A stretch of DNA of 64,000 nt from CAYVBE01 sp964572825 (GTDB lineage Bacteria > Planctomycetota > Brocadiia > SM23-32). The translations under genes and the position numbers were made by a program. How positions within the stretch are numbered: position 1 is the first letter of the stretch; each line of letters starts with the position of its first letter. The stretch spans positions 79,636 through 143,635 of the forward strand of contig CAZNGS010000001.1 in assembly GCA_964572825.1 (NCBI GenBank), written 5' to 3'. The notes below the pieces were generated by a model. That model worked only from the letters and a program-made list of their open reading frames with translations, was not told the DNA's origin and ran no database searches. Positions 60,864-64,000 of the stretch are shown here, piece after piece.

Positions 60864-62003
60864 ATGATGTCCGTCGCGGAATGTTACCGGCGCATCGCAC
60901 TTTTCCAGGAAGCGGATTTCATCCCCCACTTCGACGGCCTGCCCGGTCCCGTGACCCGCGAGCGATGGCATCGGGAAGGACTGCCGCAGGGCGTCACGGC
61001 CAGGGAGTTCTTCGGGTTCGATCGGCGGTGGCTCATGCGCAAGATCGACTTCGGCCCCATTCCGGGCCTTCCTCCGCCGAACGAGGAAGATATGCCGATG
61101 ACCCGGTACGGCCGCGCCTGGCGCGACCGGTGGGGCCGCGTCGCCATCTGGCACCAGGAGACCGATCCCGAATATGCCGAGTCCGGACACGTTGTGCTGG
61201 AGGGAGCGCTCCAGCAGCGAGAGGACTGGGAGAGAATCAAGAATGACTTTCAGCCGGACACGGAGGCCCGCTACCCCGACGACTGGGGCGACGTAGTGGC
61301 GAAGTACGAGCGCCACGATGTGGTCAAGGTGCTGGAAGCACCCAGCATGGTGGGGGAACTTCGCATGGAGCTGGGCTTTGAGAACTACTGCGTGAAGCTC
61401 CACGAGGACCGCGCCATGATTGAGGAGATCATGGATGCACGCGTCGAACTGGCACTCCGCATCCTGGATAAGACCGCCGACGCGATCGACTTCGACATGC
61501 TCTGGTTCTGGGAGGACTGCGCCTTCCGCACCGGACCCATCATCACGCCCTCTATCTTCGAGGAGATGTGCGTGCCCCGCTACAGGCGCCTCGCCGACTG
61601 GTGGCGGGCCCGCGGGGGCGAGATAGTCGCCGTGGACTCCGATGGCGACGTGCGCGCGCTGATTCCGAGCTGGCTGGAAGGCGGCGTCAATCACATCTGG
61701 CCGCTGGAAGTCTTCGCCTCAATGGACGTGGTCGCTCTGCGCCGCCAGTACGGACACGCCTTCAGCATGATGGGGGGCGTGGACAAGCACGTGGTGCCGA
61801 AGGGCCGCGACGCCATCGTGCGGGAGCTGGAGCGCGTCGCGCCGGTCGTCGAGGACGGCGGTTACATCCCCGCCCTCGACCACCAGGTGCCCGACTGCCG
61901 CTTCGAGGACTACTGCTTCTACCAGGAAAAGAAAAAGGAGATCCTCGGTATCCTGCCACGCCATGAACGCCGGCAGTGCGCCGAATCTACCGGGTCCACA
62001 TAG
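60864..62003 (+). CDS. uroporphyrinogen decarboxylase (URO-D) superfamily protein
   Basis: 379 residues; ATG 60864 or 60867, behind GAGGAA. The fold is recognisable from 'FGFDRRW', 'LDKTADAIDFDMLWFWEDCAF', 'PSIFEEMCVPRYRRLADWWRARGG', 'DGDVRALIPSWLEGGVNHIWPLE' and the final 'IPALDHQVP'. This is the URO-D/methylcobamide:CoM methyltransferase-like branch common in planctomycetes and related bacteria. It is not a true HemE: the N-terminal substrate-binding block of HemE is absent. Possible roles are corrinoid-dependent methyl transfer or an unknown decarboxylation. It is followed after six bases by recQ, so the two are co-transcribed, though no functional link is obvious. Confidence 0.82.
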   Translation: MMSVAECYRRIALFQEADFIPHFDGLPGPVTRERWHREGLPQGVTAREFFGFDRRWLMRKIDFGPIPGLPPPNEEDMPMTRYGRAWRDRWGRVAIWHQETDPEYAESGHVVLEGALQQREDWERIKNDFQPDTEARYPDDWGDVVAKYERHDVVKVLEAPSMVGELRMELGFENYCVKLHEDRAMIEEIMDARVELALRILDKTADAIDFDMLWFWEDCAFRTGPIITPSIFEEMCVPRYRRLADWWRARGGEIVAVDSDGDVRALIPSWLEGGVNHIWPLEVFASMDVVALRRQYGHAFSMMGGVDKHVVPKGRDAIVRELERVAPVVEDGGYIPALDHQVPDCRFEDYCFYQEKKKEILGILPRHERRQCAESTGST

Positions 62004-62009
62004 TCCGCC

Positions 62010-63800
62010 ATGCTCCGCGACACCCTCCAGGAATACTGGGGCTTCGAAACCTTCCTCCCCCTGCAGCGCGAGGCCATGGAGAGCGTCCTGAGAGGACGGG
62101 ACTCCCTGGTGGTGCTGCCCACCGGCGGGGGCAAGTCGCTGTGCTACCAGGCGCCGGCCGTGGAGCTGCCCGGCACGGCCGTGGTGGTAAGTCCCCTCAT
62201 ATCCCTCATGAAGGATCAGGTGGATGCGCTGCGCGAGTGCGGGGTGCCTGCGGCGCGCTTCGACAGCAGCCTCTCCTTCCAGCACCAGCGCGAGATCATC
62301 GATCGGTTCCAGGACGGCGACCTGAAGCTTCTCTACATCTCCCCGGAGCGTCTCATGTCCGACCGGTTTGCGCACATGCTGCGGGGCGGCGATGTCTCCT
62401 TCATCGCCGTGGACGAGGTGCACTGCGTCAGCATGTGGGGGCATGACTTCCGGCCCGAGTACCGGAAACTGGGTGCGCTGAAGGACCTTTTCCCCGAAAT
62501 CGCCCTGCACGCCTACACGGCAACCGCCACCCACCAGGTGCGTCAGGACATCGTGCAGACGTTGCGACTCCAGTCCCCGGAAGTCCTGGTGGGCTCGTTT
62601 GACCGGCCCAACCTGGTATACCGCGTCCGCCGACGGGAGAACCAGATGCGGCAGGTGCGCAGCGTCATCGATTCGCACCCCGACGATGGCGGCATCATCT
62701 ACTGCATCCGCCGAAAAGACGTGGACGAGATGGCCGCCACATTGCGACACCACGGTTATTCCGCCCTGCCCTATCACGCCGGCATGGAGCCCGCCGAGCG
62801 GAAGCGTAATCAGGACGCATTCTCTCGGGGCGAGGTGGATATAATCGTGGCCACGGTGGCGTTCGGGATGGGCATCGACAAGCCCGACGTGCGCTACGTG
62901 ATCCACGCCGCGATGACGAAAACCCTGGAGCACTATCAGCAGCAGAGCGGCCGTGCGGGCCGGGATGGATTGAAGGCGGAGTGCTGGGTCTTCTACTCCG
63001 GCAGCGACTACCACACCTGGAAAGTCCTGCTCTCCGACAGCGAACCGGAGGTCCAGCGCATCCAACTGCGCAAACTGAGCGACATGTACGGCTTCTGCTG
63101 CGATGTTTCGTGCCACCATCGGACCCTGGTGGAATACTTCGGGCAGGAATTCGAGAAGGACAACTGCGACGCGTGCGATTTCTGCCTGGGGGAGGTCGAT
63201 TGCCTGGAAGATTCTCTGGAGACTGCCCAGAAGATACTCTCCTGCGTGGTGCGTCTGAACCAGCGGTACGGAGCGAGTTACACCGCCGGCGTACTGATCG
63301 GCTCCAGTGCCGAGCGCATCCTCCGGAACCGCCACGACGAGCTGAGCACCTGGGGCTTGCTGAGCGATTACCCCGCCAGGCAGGTGCGCAACTGGATCGA
63401 GCAACTGGTTGCGCTGCGCTGCCTGGCACGCACGAAGCAGTACAAGGTGCTCAAGCTGACGCGGAGGGGCAGGCAGGTCCTGCGGGGCGAGCGCCGGCCC
63501 CGCCTGTCCACACCACAGCACGAGCGCGTCGAAACGACCCGTATAGAGACCGAAAGCTGGGAGGACGCGGACCCGGAGTTGTTCGAACACCTCCGCGCTC
63601 TGCGCAAAGACTTGGCCGACAGGCGGGGCGTGCCCGCCTACGTGGTCTTCAATGACGCCACGCTGCGCGGAATATGTCGTCGTCGGCCCCGGACCCCGGA
63701 GGAATTCCGACAGGTCAAAGGCGTGGGCCAGAAAAAGTGCCGCCGCTACGCCAAACGCTTCATCCAGGCCATCCGGGAGTTCGAGGAAGGGATCGCGTAA
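62010..63800 (+). CDS. recQ: RecQ-family ATP-dependent DNA helicase
   Basis: 596 residues, the normal RecQ length. Motif 0/Q lies in 'YWGFETFLPLQREAM', Walker A is 'LPTGGGKSL' (Lys42), and the DEAH variant DEVH is at 135-138. 'ATVAFGMGIDKPDVR' and 'QQSGRAGRDG' belong to lobe 2. The RQC zinc site is the four-Cys group around 'CCDVSC' and 'CDACDFC'. A winged helix follows, and an HRDC domain closes the protein ('LFEHLRALRKDLADRRGVPAY' in part, then 'VKGVGQKKCRRYAKRFI'). It unwinds DNA 3'-5' in recombinational repair. It is the third helicase gene in the window, besides the two MrfA-type ones, but is not near them. Confidence 0.94.
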   Translation: MLRDTLQEYWGFETFLPLQREAMESVLRGRDSLVVLPTGGGKSLCYQAPAVELPGTAVVVSPLISLMKDQVDALRECGVPAARFDSSLSFQHQREIIDRFQDGDLKLLYISPERLMSDRFAHMLRGGDVSFIAVDEVHCVSMWGHDFRPEYRKLGALKDLFPEIALHAYTATATHQVRQDIVQTLRLQSPEVLVGSFDRPNLVYRVRRRENQMRQVRSVIDSHPDDGGIIYCIRRKDVDEMAATLRHHGYSALPYHAGMEPAERKRNQDAFSRGEVDIIVATVAFGMGIDKPDVRYVIHAAMTKTLEHYQQQSGRAGRDGLKAECWVFYSGSDYHTWKVLLSDSEPEVQRIQLRKLSDMYGFCCDVSCHHRTLVEYFGQEFEKDNCDACDFCLGEVDCLEDSLETAQKILSCVVRLNQRYGASYTAGVLIGSSAERILRNRHDELSTWGLLSDYPARQVRNWIEQLVALRCLARTKQYKVLKLTRRGRQVLRGERRPRLSTPQHERVETTRIETESWEDADPELFEHLRALRKDLADRRGVPAYVVFNDATLRGICRRRPRTPEEFRQVKGVGQKKCRRYAKRFIQAIREFEEGIA

Positions 63801-64000
63801 CCGCCCCGCCCGCCGGGACGGGGTATATGTCGGCCTTTCATTTACCATGTTGAGACCTAAGTCGTGCGATTCTGGGTATGAAAAAGAAGCTCGGGCTATG
63901 CACTTCGCTCTCGTAGGTGCCATATGTTGTAGGTCACCGATCCGAGCGGCTGCCCTCTATTTCGTGGCCGAAAACTGCTCGTACTGCCACCGCCTGTTGG
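63801..64000. other. right-end sequence after recQ
   Basis: No complete gene. The last bases in one plus frame read 'YFVAENCSYCHRLL', a CxxC stretch that may open or belong to a neighbouring zinc or thiol protein, but no start codon with a ribosome-binding site can be assigned. Confidence 0.3.

Noticed and set aside
60864..62003. Calling the URO-D-family gene hemE
   Set aside because: The HemE substrate-binding N-terminal block is absent and the sequence fits the methyltransferase-like branch; no heme genes are nearby.

Overview
The window is GC-rich, densely coded bacterial DNA. The overall character suggests Planctomycetota or a neighbouring uncultured lineage (other PVC phyla, Hydrogenedentota, Sumerlaeota). 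The signs are four type I sulfatases, Gfo/Idh/MocA oxidoreductases, beta-helix, TIM-barrel and BNR carbohydrate enzymes, a URO-D-family protein, very large secreted repeat proteins, and a pseudopilin-like segment with an ADGH motif. The phylum cannot be fixed from the sequence alone.

Layout. 1-8.7 kb: start of argB (minus), then a strong sigma70-type promoter driving an M28-like/FtsX permease fusion, a polytopic membrane protein, a membrane-anchored unknown and a small Cys-rich protein. 8.7-16.2 kb (minus): MATE transporter, exported protein, PAS-PAS-GGDEF cyclase and a MalG/MalF/solute-binding-protein sugar importer. 16.3-22.6 kb (plus): an mrfB-like exonuclease and two consecutive mrfA-like helicases. 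22.7-28.9 kb (plus): the highlight, a complete ubiquitin-like conjugation operon. 29.3-40.5 kb: a short methyltransferase, GH28-like enzyme, DUF456 protein, BNR-4 protein, two sulfatases, an oxidoreductase, a mandelate racemase/enolase enzyme and an SDR. 40.7-49.7 kb: thioredoxin-like protein and two giant exported repeat proteins. 49.8-60.0 kb (minus): serA, oxidoreductase, two glycosidase-like proteins and tandem sulfatases. 60.4-63.8 kb (plus): a broken DUF5329 gene, a URO-D-family protein and recQ.

The most interesting system lies at about 22.7-28.9 kb. In order it encodes a beta-grasp ubiquitin-like protein ending in Gly, an E1-like ThiF/MoeB enzyme with a zinc ribbon, a JAB/JAMM isopeptidase, a multi-pass membrane FHA protein, a RING-like zinc-finger protein with a DUF4190-type membrane tail, and an E2 (UBC) enzyme fused to a roughly 23-unit, 15-residue Cys-rich repeat array with a C-terminal membrane anchor. 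JAB, FHA, RING-like and E2 proteins all carry hydrophobic segments, so conjugation probably takes place at the inner membrane and may be read out by phosphothreonine recognition. Four of the proteins share a short N-terminal motif of the form [IVL]-R-[IV]-x. The operon has its own promoter, a hairpin at the predicted transcript start and lower GC (about 53% in two sampled 60-base stretches, against 73% in one sampled stretch of the upstream helicase gene), so it looks like an acquired cassette. A methyltransferase that seems C-terminally truncated sits at its far edge inside a 15-bp inverted repeat. Bacterial Ubl-E1-E2-JAB operons are known from comparative genomics, and some act against phage. 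This membrane, FHA, RING and repeat-array version appears to be a much less explored type, though novelty cannot be confirmed without a search.

The rest is mostly a sulfated-polysaccharide scavenging and sugar-catabolism neighbourhood plus DNA-repair helicases. I found no tRNA, rRNA, CRISPR array, transposase or integrase.
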